NCBI GenBank assembly: GCA_037953625.1
Contig: CM075656.1
Coordinates: 78,511,001-78,575,000, forward strand
Source of the DNA: Crotalaria pallida
Taxonomy: Eukaryota > Streptophyta > Magnoliopsida > Fabales > Fabaceae
DNA: 64,000 bases
Direction: 5' to 3'
This document shows positions 43,552 to 56,285 of the stretch, in pieces; the stretch's first letter is position 1, and the number at the start of each line of letters is the position of its first letter. Made by a program: the position numbers and the translations under genes. The notes below the pieces were generated by a model. That model was not told the DNA's origin. It saw only the letters and a program-made list of their open reading frames with translations, and did not search any database.

Positions 43552-46500
43552 TTTTAGCTGAAGAAACCAAGATGATGCTTATTTGATAGTTTGTTCTAAG
43601 GTTGCCCAAATAAGGTTTCTTGCGGCATTAAGAGAGAGTGGTGGACTGGTGGGGTTGATTTGGTCTTCAATGTGCCCTTTTTTAATTCAATGTTTTCTTT
43701 TTTTTTTTTAATGATAATACTAACCTTACATATCTACACCCATTTTTAAATATCTAGCCTCTATCTTTTTAATCAGCAAATAAGATTTTATTCAACTAGA
43801 ACCAGTAAAAATTAGCCCATCCTTCTTATATAATAAAGGGGGCTTAGACACTAATCAGAAAATGATGCATTTTTTTTTATATATATTTATATAGGCTGGC
43901 ATATATGTGCAAGAAGCTTTTAACCCTTTATGTTTTTAGTTTACGGCATTATGCAATGGAGTTTTGGGATACAGCTTAGTACACTTTTTTCTGTACATAT
44001 GTAGACTTCTGTTGAAGGAAAATTTCTATGTCACTGTCAGAACATGGTGGTGTGATGAGTATTAATCACTACTACTTTTTTGGTGTTAATTATTTGTGGC
44101 TACAGATCAGCAATCTTTATTACCAAGCCGAACATCAAGTAAATGATTGATGATAGATAGGTAGAAGCAGTCCATCTTAGAGTGAATAGCCAGAATCTGT
44201 CAAAACTCTCTGTCATACTGTCAGGTATTTTGGTTATTAAGTTAATTCAAATATTCAATTGTTAACAAAGAAAGATAATGTTATTTCATCAATCAGAATA
44301 GATGACTCATAATTTTGACACATTGTGTGATAACCAATATTATATGAGTTGTTAGTTTAACTTGGCTTTTCTTATTAAAGAAGACACTATTATTTTGACA
44401 AAGTTGGTAGTGAGAGGGGAAAAAAAGGGATAAATAGGGAGGGTTGCACACTTGCACGTGTACACGCTATCTAAACTAGATTTTGGCTATTGTGATTCAA
44501 GAATGTTAATAACAATGGTGAAAGCTACTTGACACTTGTTTGCTGAAAAAAGCAGAAGAAAAAACAAGCAAGTTGATGTGTATGCCTTTAGTATTACTCC
44601 GCGTGTCATGTCACCAATATCATTTTGAATTGTGATTAATCTATTTCTTCATACTTGGTTATAAATGAGAGACTCCTAGAGCAGTGCGGCCAAAAGCTAC
44701 AAGGGCATGCTATGATCATTAGAACAGAATGTATTTGTTAATGAGCCTGTAGCTTAATTGACACAATTAAGTCCTGTGAATTGGAAAGTTGAATCATGTG
44801 AATCTCAATTTGTACCAATCAATAATGACAAAAGAAAATACAACTAATAAGAACAATACAAATACCTTTTTTTTTTTTTTTTATATGTGAGGGGGTTAGT
44901 AGAGGAAATTTAATTTGCAATGAATGGTTGCCAGATGGTAGCTACTAGCTAATAATTGTGACTTGTGAGAGACTATTGCTTCATGGCTTCATAATAATTG
45001 TTGATACAGCTTAGCTTGTCTCTTCTAATCAGCTCTCAACTTGTCTAAATGACTGACAAGCTAACTAGATATTTAATAACTTTAGTGGTTAATATAATAA
45101 TATCTTAGAGAAAAGATTAAAATAATCAACGTAGTTTGACTACTAATATGTGCATCTTAAACATACAGCATGAGCCAAAGCCAGAGGCATTGGGTAAAAA
45201 CTTTCCCAATGCAGCACTTAGAAACTGTGTCTGTTTTTTTTTATCCAAGTTACATAAGTTTCAGTGTACACTTCTACTCTTTTCCATAACTGGTTACAAC
45301 TTCAAAAACTTTCACCTTCTCACATTTCCACTTTCCAGATTCACACACACACAATCATGATGACTCTCTAAAGCAGCTTGGGTTATATAGTATATTTCTC
45401 TGGTTCATAGTGATTGAAGTAGTGCTTTTAAATTTATAGAGTTGATCAAAACTTGCTCACATATTCACATGGCAGTGTTCAAGTCCATTTTCATAAATGA
45501 TGGGGGAATGGTCCAGAAACCAATCATTAGCCAGAACTAGCTTGGTGTGAAAACAAGGAAGGTAGAATAATATAGAAAGCTATAGTGCATGCCATTTTGA
45601 CTGCTAATGGAAAGCAGCTAGCTTCCAAGTTCCACGGCTGGTCTTGCACTTATGTTCCATCTTGCAAATAGAAAAGAAAAGAGGAACAAAAAATCCATAC
45701 AAAGATAATGGATAAAAGGAAAGATTCTTGATGATCAGCTCCTATGCACCATAAATGGTACTCATTGTAACTTTGTTAAGTCGTTGCTTTTCAAAGCATT
45801 GCTACCAGAACTACTCCAATATACTTTATGATAATGAGAAAGTTCTTGGTCCTGCATGGGCTTGCTGGACCAATATCCTAATGCTCACAAGTATAATAAA
45901 CTCAATCCAATATATGCTACCCCTATAGCTACAGAGACATCATATCATATGTAATCAGGTTTATTTTCTCTAATTTTTATACCCAACAATTGAGAGTGAC
46001 CGGGCGACGGAGTGTTCCCATTGGGCATCTTCCACCGTCAATTTCAATTCGCAAGAGTGGGAATAAAGAAATGTCTCGGACGATCTCCTAAAACTTGATA
46101 AGAATAATTTCTTTAAAGCGAACTTGATTATAAAATTTATAAGTAAAATTTTATATATTTTAATTTAATTTAAACTGTACTGTGATCTTAAATGATTTCA
46201 GAGTAGGTACAATTTTAACTTATTGATCATATACATCATACTTATATTGGTATATATAGTGTCACCCACCAAGGTGCCAGCTGCCCTTACTCATTAGCAC
46301 AAAGGGGAATAGAGAGAGGGGAAGGTCTATTGTATGTACATAAATTAGGTATTCATCACTTTATTAAACTCTAATTCATTCTCCTTCCACATAATTAAGC
46401 AATAAATTCTAGCTTTTTTCACCAGAAAAATTAAGCAATTGAAAAAAATTTGTACACCTATTAAGCAAACACATTAATTATATATGTACTTTGTGGCCTT

Positions 46501-47914
46501 TTCTATAGGCTATCTGGAGTGGACTTTTCTTCACAATCTGTGTTTCTGCTTCAAGGTCCCCCTCTTTTCCAGCCAAAAAAAACACACTTGCATGTGCTTT
46601 CACCATTTTGTGTTTCAATAGGGTTAGCTAGTTAGGTGTGGTGTGGTCAAGTGTAATTATTGCAATATGGGTTTGATTAGGTCCCATATTTGATCCTTGC
46701 GGGTTGTCATTCCATAAATGTTATGTTACTTAGCTTGGCCTTTACTTCTTCCATTTTGCTAACCAATTATCTAATGACATTGTTAAAAATATAATAATGA
46801 AAAAGTTGAATTAAAAATTTATGTTTATTAGTTTTTGATGTCATAAATTCATTGTTTTTTAAAAATAAAACTATACTTTTTTAGTATCTTAATTAATACA
46901 CTAAAAACAGTTGTTATCATTTTTCATGATTCTTTATCTACTCTCATCCGTTATTCAGATACTGGTGGTATCCACTATCCAGAATGTATATACCATGTCA
47001 GTTGTCACATTGAAGATAGAACCAGAGAGAGATAAAATTAATGGTACATAAAATCTCCGTTGTGAGTATAAGGTTCCAAATTTCTAAGTTGAAAGAATAG
47101 GACTAGAGAGAGGAAATGGTACAAAAATAATCTCTACTGTCAGTGTGAAGTTATGAAACAGTGCAGAGTGTACGAAAAGAAGGAGAAGGAAAACGTGTTT
47201 CCACTCTAAAGCAGATGAATTATCTTGGGTAACTTATATTATTGACTGAATTAAAGCAGATGCATTATTTCAATTAATTAATTTTTTTTTTGATTTACAT
47301 TTCAATTAATTAATTAAAATCTTATAAAAAAGTCAATTAATTAAAAGCTTTTCTACATTATATTTTATTATAAGTGGTTATCAGAATTTTTACAAAAGTG
47401 TTGGTATAATGGTAAATATATGCTAAAGTTTTAAGGAAGAATTAGAGTTCAAACCAAGATTCAATAATTTTCAGAAAAAAAGGTGAATTTGTAAGGTAAA
47501 TTTATCATCCTCGAAGGATTGATCTTTTATCTAGGTAACAAGATTGAAGAATACCGGACAAAAATGATTTTGACTATATTTTACAACACCATAAATTCTT
47601 CATGTTAAATATTTTAAAAAATATTATATATATGGAAAATACTTTCACTTTTTTATTGATATCATATTTATAATAAATCATTTATAGAGAATTAAGTAAA
47701 AAAACGATATTTTTTTTTTGAAACTTAAAAAAACGATATTTTGATGGGAAGTAAATTTATATTTTGTTCCAATAAACAATCTTCACAGGGTCATGCATAA
47801 ATTAAATATATGAATGAAGTACTAGTGAAAACATAATTAAAAAAATCAATACTGCCAAAGATTAAAATTTACCATGTAAAATAAAGGCTTAAATACTTAA
47901 ATCTCAATGTAAAT
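43552..47914. other. Intergenic region upstream of the LRR gene
   Basis: The first few hundred bases should include the LRR promoter (minus strand); no certain TATA box within 150 bp of the ATG. A GC-richer patch at 45985-46100 (GAGTGACCGGGCGACGGAGT) is not recognised. The 74-aa frame at 45136-45360 shows no family features. No microRNA precursor of a family I know was found on reading. Confidence 0.45.
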
Positions 47915-48275
47915 ATTGATTTCTTTAAAATTGGTCCTTGCAAACAAATAATTTTGATTTTTGTCTTTCCTGTTAAATATGGATGAAAAACGCTGAAACG
48001 TAATGTATTACATTCTATGACCAATTAAAGATGATATTTTTGCATTAATTTTCAATGCTCAATAATAAGAAGACAACTTTCATTACATAAAACAACCAAT
48101 TAAAAACTATGAGAGTGGATGGGATCAAAACCTATCAAATCTAATAAAGGGAACCAAAACAAACTGCCAACAATATAATTATGAGAACCAAAATTAACAG
48201 AAGAGACCAAAACCAAAGCGTTTGGTAAATAAAAAAAAATTGCAAGAATCAATTTCAAATAAATCAACATTTATT
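47915..48275. mobile_element. Degenerate TTGGTCCTTGCAA-type MITE
   Basis: TTGATTTCTTTAAAATTGGT near the left end is mirrored by AATCAATTTCAAATAAATCAA at the right, with GTTCTCATAATTATA-like words inside. Ends are approximate and no clean duplication was seen. Confidence 0.45.
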
Positions 48276-49235
48276 TGGATATTTTGGTATTTAAAGATAA
48301 GAATGAAATATCAGTATTTGACTACTGTATCCATTTTCTTCTTTGGATTTCTTAGAAGGACACTGTAGCAGTGGCGAAGCTCATGTTTTAGCTTTGACAA
48401 GACGAGTCCTAGTTATGGTTGGAGTTGAAACCTGTTGATGGGCTTAGGACTAATAACGGTTGGTTTGTCGGTTAAGGACAGGTCCCCATTGAGGTTGAAA
48501 TTACATCACACTGTGGTCTTTGATCTTCCCAAAATTAATGTGCCATCTCTTTTCTATTGATAAAAATTAAAAGCATAAATGTTTTTTTTTATTTATTTTT
48601 TTAACACAATTTTTGGAAATGAGAATAAGAATTAAAAATATAAAAAATCTAAATATAAAAGGCTTTGAATCTTTCAATACAACATTTTTCTATAAAATTT
48701 ATCTTTTTTAGTTTTATCTTTAACCTTAAAAATTGAGATTAAAAAAACCCATTTTTTTAATGTTATTCTTTATCCTCAGTAAAAGGACAATGAGCATAAA
48801 TTCTATTCTCAAGATTTTTTTCCTTATGTAATGATGTATTAGTGGTGAAGATAGGGTTAAAAACGAGTTGAGTCGAATTAAACTCAACTCAGTTTGGCTT
48901 AATCCGTTAAGGAAAAGTCCGAATCGAGTCAATTCAAATTATTTTCAGCTCAAACTCAATCCAATTAGAGTTTGTCAATCTTTTGAGCAGATTATCGAGT
49001 TCGAATGTAAACAACTCGTAAGCTTGAATGATGGTTGTTGATACATAAACACATATAAGGTTGCATACATTTACATTAATGTGATTAAATAAAAATAAAT
49101 ATGACATTTAACCTATAAAATTTGTAGTTCCGATATTTGCAATGCACGGATTATTAATATTTTAATTTTTTTATATTAAATATTTTAAATTAAAATTATT
49201 ATTATTATTATTATAAAGTAAAGATTATTATTAAA
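48276..49235. other. AT-rich spacer
   Basis: No gene or bounded repeat recognised. Confidence 0.4.
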
Positions 49236-49250
49236 CAACAACCAAAAATA

Positions 49251-49470
49251 CCAACTGGGGTTGACTCAAGTGGTGCGATCCTGCCAATTTGAGAACTAGG
49301 GAATGGGGCCTGAGACTAAGAAGTCGCAGGTTCGATTCCCGGTTAACACATCCCATTGGGAGAGGAATAAAAACGCAACCTCGTGCAGGATTAGTTTAAG
49401 GGTTCCCAGATATTAAGGGTGTTCTAGGGGACACATGTGGTACTGGCCAAAGAGTACAGACCAAAAAAAA
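49251..49470 (+). mobile_element. Full-length tRNA-derived SINE (family B)
   Basis: The 220-bp unit is bounded by an exact 15-bp duplication, CAACAACCAAAAATA (49236-49250, 49471-49485). The head CTGGGGTTGACTCAAGTGG carries a box-A-like sequence, and GTCGCAGGTTCGATTCCC is a near-perfect box B. The body contains CATCCCATTGGGAGAGGAAT and the unit ends in eight A. It is the longest copy of the family also seen at 9022-9188 and partly at 36954-37090. Confidence 0.9.
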
Positions 49471-49485
49471 CAACAACCAAAAATA

Positions 49486-51563
49486 ATTATATAAAAAGGT
49501 AGAAGTTCAAACCAAACCCTATACTTTAAAAAAATTAATCTGAATGATCCTGTTGATAAATTTTATACTTCTACATATGAACAAAAAATGTAACACTCTA
49601 TATCTGAGATATTCCTTATTTATTTTTTGGATAAATTGACATTTTTATATATGATTATCAAATTTATTATGATAAATAAATATTAAATAAGAATTGAACT
49701 GTTTGATTTTTTTATATTTATGAGATAGATGGATTAGTTTTTTCTGTACGATTGGTATTTTTTTAAATATGATTCTCAAATATGTTGTTATTAATCATAA
49801 TTGAATATTTTTATCTTTTTAATCAATTATCTTATCTCAAGTTAATAATAAGATTGAATCCTAAAAATCTTTATCTTATCTCAAGCTAAATATTTTTATT
49901 ATTTTTTATGATTATCTTCATCTTATTGGATCTTAATCTTTATTTTCTTTTTTTTTTCTTTTCTTTTTAAACACTTATCAAATCTTAATATTAAAAAATG
50001 GAAATATATGCCAACAGCAAAGAATATGGACTCTTAGTTTATTTTTTTTAATAAGCCGTAATCTCGATATACCAAAACAGCAGTGGGATAATGTATGTAA
50101 GAATATGGTAGAAAAATAAATTTTTATTGGAATTTATATATATACTCACATTTCTAAATAGTAATATCTATCTTACCTTTAAAAATATATATGATGAATA
50201 TAAATCTTAATAGCGGTGTGAGTGACTTATCAACATAATTTTTAGTTTTTTTTCGCAATTGATTTTTAAAATTATTAATTGATCTCTGACTAATTGCCCA
50301 TATCATATGAGGAAAAAAAAGAAAGATAATATTGTTAAAAAATTTGGTTTGTTATTAATAGTTTTAATTCTCTTGTCACAATAAAAAACAAAAATATTAT
50401 CAAGCACAAAATCAAATCATATTTTTATATAGGATGATTTTTATCTATTACAATAAACAAAATATATTATAGAAAAAAATCAAATCCTATTATTATATTG
50501 TCGGAGTCATAAATGAAGTAGTCTTCTTAAATTAAAGCTTGAATCTCTCAAGAAAACAAAACAGTAAGATTGGGTATATCGGTCATTGTCACACGCCATC
50601 TTCCACTCTCTGCATGATTGAAGAGGCCATTGGTGTAGATAACAATATATAACCATCTTCCTTAGTAGTTTATGATAGCCACCCTGAAAACAATTAATGC
50701 AACATTAGATTATGATGTACTCTATCGTCACCTGCAATTAAAGAATCAATCACTAAAAAAAAAAAAAATTGGTTGAGCATAATTTACTTTGTTGGGATGG
50801 ACTCCTCCATTGTCTTTCTCCACTCCCTAACCGCACAATTGGTTACACAAAAATCAAAATTTGGAACAAACTACATTTTGATCAACAGTGCACACAAATT
50901 GCGAAACTTAAAAATGAAATAATATAAATTAAAATGAGCGCGAATTATTAGAATTAAAAAAATTTAACGACGAAAAAAATACAAAAATTGAATGCGAGAA
51001 TGCTATTTACCTAAATATCCATAAGTTTGTGAGCCAATTCCAATTCGCATAAATGCTAAAATATTGTTGAGGAGTCATCTAATAAATATTGCGTACTATA
51101 TATAATGATTTGAAAAACTTGTAAAATTAAGGATAATGATTTCACATGCAGATAAGATTAAATAAATTTGAATTATTTATTTAATTTTCGATAATTAAGG
51201 ATTATTACTTCACATATAAGATTAAATAAATTTGAATTATTTATTTAATTATCTACAACTAAGGATAATTAGGTTTATCATGGACTTTTTGCTATGACCA
51301 TAAAAGTCTCATCTCTTTGGATTTATCTTTTTGAGGATAATAATTACTTTTTTTAAACATATAGATAATTTATTTAATTTCAAATTATAATTTTGATTAG
51401 AGATAATGTTATTTACCTACAAACGCTCTGGTGTGAGATCTTTTTATATAAGTATAGTAGATTTTGATTTGGTATGTCCACCGTTTCAAGAGTGTCACTA
51501 AACCAAGTTGCCTTTATTTTTTATTTTTTATTGGTAAATTTTATAGATATAAAGAAGAATATC
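49486..51563. other. AT-rich intergenic sequence with an internal duplication
   Basis: No gene. A 68-bp tandem duplication (AATTAAGGATAATGATTTCA...) lies at 51125-51192 and 51193-51260. The segment 51270-51475 recurs in altered form at 55919-56230, on the other side of the large TIR element. Confidence 0.5.
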
Positions 51564-51571
51564 ATAAACTC

Positions 51572-51683
51572 TCAGATCCGTCCGCGTAAGACAGCCCAGT
51601 TGGTGGCTGTAGGGACACTTAGGATTCCCCCTCCCCCAGGTCATGGGTTCTAGTCCCAGACCTCTCATCTAAACAAAAAAAAA
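51572..51683 (+). mobile_element. Short tRNA-derived SINE
   Basis: The 112-bp unit is bounded by an 8-bp duplication, ATAAACTC (51564-51571, 51684-51691). It holds the box-A-like CAGCCCAGTTGGTGGCTG, the box-B-like CATGGGTTCTAGTCCC and a terminal A run. It is shorter than the other SINEs here, consisting of little more than the tRNA-like head. Confidence 0.75.
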
Positions 51684-52145
51684 ATAAACTCCACTACGCT
51701 CAGAAAAACTAAAATCTGTTGAATATATTTTAGGTCTACCAAAAATAAAAAAGAAAAACTAAAATTTGTTCCTCTTTTTTTACTTTTATTCTTCGGTTTC
51801 CCACCTCTCATTTCCCAAGTAGATTTTTTTTTTGTATTATTCAAATATATATTTTTGTACTTTAATATAAGCTCCTCTCTATTTTTGTATCTTTTCTTTC
51901 GCGAGGAAAACAATATCTCATGTATAAGTAAGCTTCATTGCCATACAATAAAGCATTATAAGCAATGTAGTACTTTCGTTTTTGCCAACCTTCTGTTGTT
52001 AAAAAAAAAGGAGATGTTATTTACACCCTTATCATTATTACTTACACCCAACTTGTATAATTTTTTACACCAACTTTTCAATATTACCCTTATCCTACTA
52101 TTCACATCCATATATCTATTATTTACACCCGTAATCCTAAAAAAT

Positions 52146-52660
52146 ATAGGCTTATTTATGTTTTTAGTCCCTACAAGTTCAGCGTGTTTTGGTTTTAGTC
52201 CCTCCAAGTTATTTTGATCGGGACTAGTCCTTAAATTTTCAAACATTTTGGTTTTGATCCCCTCCATTCATAAGAATATGTTATTTGTTTGTGTGACTAG
52301 CGGAACATTACATCAGCAGTTAATGTGGTCTGAGATGACGCTAAATAGGTGATATAACGTGGATGATACAGATCCACGAACGCAAAATGGTCCGATACGA
52401 AAAATGGTCCCATACGCAAAATTTTGAATTCATGGACCTGAATCATTCATATCACATCACCTATTTGACGTTACATCACACCACGTGGCAGCTAGTGTGG
52501 ATTTTCATTAACCATATCAGCAAATAACTGATTTTTTGTAACGGATGAGACCAAAGCCAAAATGTTTAAAAAATTAAGGACTAGTCCCGGTCAAAATAAC
52601 TTCTAAGGACTAAAAGCAAAACACGTAGAACTTTTAGGGACCAAAACCATAAATAATATT
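52146..52660. mobile_element. TTAGTCCCT-type MITE nested in the TIR element
   Basis: TAGGCTTATTTATGTTTTTA at the left and ACCAAAACCATAAATAATAT at the right are inverted. TTTTGATCGGGACTAGTCCTTAA is mirrored inside by TTAAGGACTAGTCCCGGTCA. About 510 bp, non-coding, the same style as 33975-34740. Exact ends uncertain by a few bases. Confidence 0.7.
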
Positions 52661-52874
52661 ACTACTCACACCCTATATATTACTACTCACACCCACCTTC
52701 TTCTACATAAAAACCCTCCTCACCACCTTGCTCACCCAAAACCTTGCATATCTTCTTAATCATTGAAAACATTATTGTGAATTTTATTGATGTGTTGTAT
52801 TTAATCCAAAGTAATTTCTTCTTCTTATCTTTCTTTTCTGTCCCAATTCGTGAAAGATGCAAACGCAAGATAAA

Positions 52875-53000
52875 CTAATCGGATGTGCCATCCGTTAATG
52901 GGACGGATGAGCAATCCGTCTAGGGCTCAATTTTTATTTCACACGGATTAGCCATCCATTGATGGATACGGATGATGCATCCGTTCAGTATCTGCATTCT
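52875..53000. repeat. Short palindromic motifs of type CGGATG..CATCCG
   Basis: CGGATGTGCCATCCG, ACGGATGAGCAATCCGT, ACGGATTAGCCATCCAT and ACGGATGATGCATCCGT lie within about 120 bp. Matching motifs recur in the opposite arm at 55310-55375. Each can form a 6-7 bp stem. Confidence 0.7.
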
Positions 53001-53218
53001 TTTTATTATTCGGAAGTGAGTGAAGACGAATATCCCATACGTGGGTGTAAACGGTGTTGGAGTACTCACCTCTTCCTAATATTTCTCACCTGATGCTATT
53101 AGTTAGGATTACCTTCCTATGTAAATTACCGTTTATTTTATTTATTTAATGTTTGTAATTATCTGTAACAAGCAACTAGCATTGTACTCATATTTATGAA
53201 CCAGCCGTGTACAATATT

Positions 53219-55244
53219 TGTAGCCACCCAATTTTGTCCGGGCAAAAATTAATTTTATAAATATTTTGGTTAATTAGATTTTTATCTTCAAGTTGTTATA
53301 ATTGATTTTTTTAAATAAAATAAAAAAAGAGTTTATTTTGACCCATTATTTTCTAATTCAGGTGTATTAAGTTATTTTTGGCATTTATTTATAAAAAATA
53401 AAAAAAATAAAATAAAAAAAAGGTTTGCATTGAAATTTTCGAAATAAGAATTAATTGAAAAGTTTATGTTGAAATTTTGAGGACTCAATTAAAAAATTTT
53501 ATGATCAATGAAGGAAGATTGAAGATCAATTTGAATTTAGTTGATGATATGTTTTATTTGGAAGAGATTATCAACTTGTTTTTGAAAAAGATTGAAAATT
53601 AATTCAAAAATAAATTGAAAATCGTTTGCAAATCAAGTAATTTTTTTTAAAATCAATTAAAGAGGATTGAGAATCAATTGGATTGAGTTGAGATTTTTTC
53701 CATTGAAAACTTTTTATTTCAAATAAAAAAATTATTTGGAAAGGATTATCCTCTTTTTGAAATGATTGAAAATCAATTCAAATTTTGACAATCAATTCAA
53801 AAGATTGAAAATCGTTTTTTTTTTAGAATCAATTCAAGATCAATTTAAATATAAAAAATCAATTGAGGATCAATTTGATTCAATCGAGAATTTTCTTTTA
53901 AAATCAAAAATATTTGAAAATATATTATTATTATTTTGAAAAGATTTGAAATTTATTTTTAATGATTTTTTCTTAACTTAACTTCTACTATAAATAGAAG
54001 TCCCTTGATCACTTTGTAGGGAAGAGGAAATTTTTTTTTTTTGAAGAGAGGGAGAGAAATTTTTTTTGAGGAGAGGTGTACACAAAAATTCGAGAGAAAT
54101 AATTTTACATATAGTTTTGTGATAATTTTTCCTTTCGTTTTCTGTGCCCCCTTATTTTCATTACAAGAACCGCATGCTGTTGTGCTGCAGCCCTTCATTG
54201 TCACATATTCTCTCCATAGCACTGTAGCATCATCTCCCATAATCATCAGGTGCTTTCCTTCTTTCTTTCATTTTTTTCCTTCCTTCTTTTTTTTTAACTT
54301 CTAGATTTTTTAGTAATTAATCAAATACTAAAAATTAAAATGTAATTTTTTTAAATTTTTTTCGTTGATAATTTAATCATTAATTTTTAAGAATCTTTAT
54401 CTTTTTTCGCAATAATAGAAATTGGTTGTGTTTTAATAAGCCAATTTTTCTCACCCAAATTTATCATAGAGGTGGGATCTCTTGGACTTCCTCTCTGCAC
54501 AAAAATATATATAAAAAATAATCTTCTTTAAAATAATAATAAATTAAAAATGTAGATTTTTCTAGTTGTTGTTTTAAAAATTTGTTGCGTTTTGGTAAGT
54601 CGATTTTTCTCTCCCAAATTCAATGGAGAGATCTCTCAAACTTCCTCTTCGCACAAAATATGTACACATAAAAAATATTTTTTTTATATAAATAAATTAT
54701 AAAAATTAGAAGAAAAACGTTTTTATAAATAAAAATTAAATATATTTTATTAATTAAGTCTTAACAAAATGTGTTTTGGAAATCCACATTTTTTGTCTCA
54801 AATGACAAGATCTTGTGCATATTTCCTCTCTGCATCAAACATTTTTGTAATAAAATTAAAAAAACATTAAAAGTTAATTCAGAACTACGTAGCCTTGATT
54901 CCTCATTTTATGAGGGTACGTAGGACCAAGAGCAACCTTGTCAGGCACAACAATAAAAAACAAATATTTTTTGGCAAACCAATTTATTTAGGTCTTTTAA
55001 TTAAAATCAATCAAATGTACCATTTTCAAATGGGCGAACGGGGTGCTAATAATACCTTCCCCGGCTTGTAACCGACTCCCGAACTCATAATCTATCTAGT
55101 TCGAGACCAATGTCTTATCTCTTTTAATTAATTATTACTTTTCCGCGTTTTTGCAACAAAATGCGGTGGCGACTCCATGTTGGGTCAATCGACCCCCACT
55201 CGTAGGCGAGGCCTCGAGGGCGACTCGGGACCCCGACCGCGACA
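53219..55244 (+). mobile_element. 2-kb solo LTR of a Tat/Ogre-type Ty3/gypsy retrotransposon
   Basis: It starts TGTAGCCACCC and ends GACCGCGACA, with an exact 5-bp duplication ATATT (53214-53218, 55245-55249). The terminal part has GGGCGAACGGGGTGCTAATA, CCTTCCCCGGCTTGTAACCG and GTGGCGACTCC, wording I associate with plant Tat/Ogre or Athila LTRs. A TATA box CTATAAATAG sits at 53988-53997, the likely transcription start region. There is no second LTR or internal domain, so the element recombined to a solo LTR after inserting in the TIR element. Confidence 0.88.
53988..53997 (+). promoter_or_regulatory. TATA box of the solo LTR
   Basis: CTATAAATAG, about 770 bp into the LTR, preceded by AT-rich U3 sequence and followed by purine-rich R/U5-like sequence. 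It gives the orientation as plus. Confidence 0.6.
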
Positions 55245-55494
55245 ATATTCAATGAATAAAAAACACAACTTTGTTCCTTTTCTATAAACGGAAGCCCCGT
55301 GGTGTGAACGAAAGCCTCATCTGTGGGTTTGAACGGATGCCACATCCGTGAAGGGGAACGGATGCCCCATCAGTTGCAGATCTAAACGCAGGAATACGAA
55401 ACGATAGAGAAAAACGAAGAAGAGATACAACATCATGGACAGACATGCATGCACAGACAAAAACGAAGAAGAAAAGAATTGATGAACAAAATTG

Positions 55495-55541
55495 AAGAAG
55501 AAGAAGAGGAGGAGGAGGAGGAGGAGGAGGAGGAGGAGGTA
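55495..55541. repeat. GAG/GAA trinucleotide microsatellite
   Basis: AGAAGAAG followed by about ten GAG units inside the right arm of the TIR element. The poly-Pro minus frame over it is not a gene. Confidence 0.9.
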
Positions 55542-55762
55542 GAACCGTATAAGGGAAGAGTGGGAAGAGAGGTTGTTTAATTTTGAGAGAGAGAGGATGT
55601 GAGAAGAAAATAAAGGGATGGGTGTAAATAAAAATGAATAGAATGTTTACTGTTTTGAAAGGAGTAAAATTGGAAAATGGGTGTAAAAAATTATAAAAGT
55701 TGGGTGTAAGTAGTAATGATAAGGGTGTAAGTAGTAATGATAAGGGTGTAAATAACATCTCC

Positions 55763-56231
55763 AAAAAAAAACTCCTTTATAAAATATTGTAAAAAATGCT
55801 TTTTACGGAGTATATTTTTTATTTTCGATTTGGAAATAATTTGCTAAAGTTATAAATAACAACAATGTATGGTTCAAAAAAATGGTGAATATGTTACTGA
55901 ATACCCATTAAGATATTTGGGTTTATCATGAACTCAAGCATCATCTCTTTGGGTTTATCATTTTTTTTTAGGATAATGATTTTTTTAACAAAATGAGGAT
56001 AATGATTCCACATATAGATAATTTATTTAATTTTAAATATTAATTTTGAACAGATAATTTATTTAATTTTAAGTTATAATTTTGATTAAAGACAATGTTA
56101 TCTCTCTACATATGCTCTGGTGCGAGTATTCCTTGAGCGCACAAACGTGATGCCTCGAAAATGGATGTTTTTATAGCAGACAAACGTGATGCCTCAAAAA
56201 TGGATGTTTTTATATAAGTATAATAGATTAT

Positions 56232-56285
<54 letters not shown>

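Larger units (their letters stand above)
52010..55762. mobile_element. 3.75-kb TIR element (MULE-like) carrying a MITE and a solo LTR
   Basis: Ends GGAGATGTTATTTACACCC and GGGTGTAAATAACATCTCC are exact inverted repeats, and similarity extends inward through TTATCATTA.TACTTACACCC and TATAATTTTTTACACC. Nine A lie on each side (52001-52009, 55763-55771), consistent with a 9-bp duplication but weak evidence, being homopolymeric. Minus the nested MITE and solo LTR, about 1.2 kb remains. Inner arms carry repeated ACGGATG..CATCCGT hairpins. No transposase frame is present, so it moved with another element's enzyme. Confidence 0.75.

Noticed and set aside
44748..44870. TAGCTTAATTGACACAATTAAG possible SINE head
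   Set aside because: No A tail, duplication or matching copy in the window.
45700..45760. GATTCTTGATGATCAGC resembling a miR172-like string
   Set aside because: Only part of the sequence fits and no complementary arm was found nearby.
55282..55764. 160-aa minus frame with poly-Pro and poly-Leu
   Set aside because: Read through the GAG microsatellite and the TIR of the large element.
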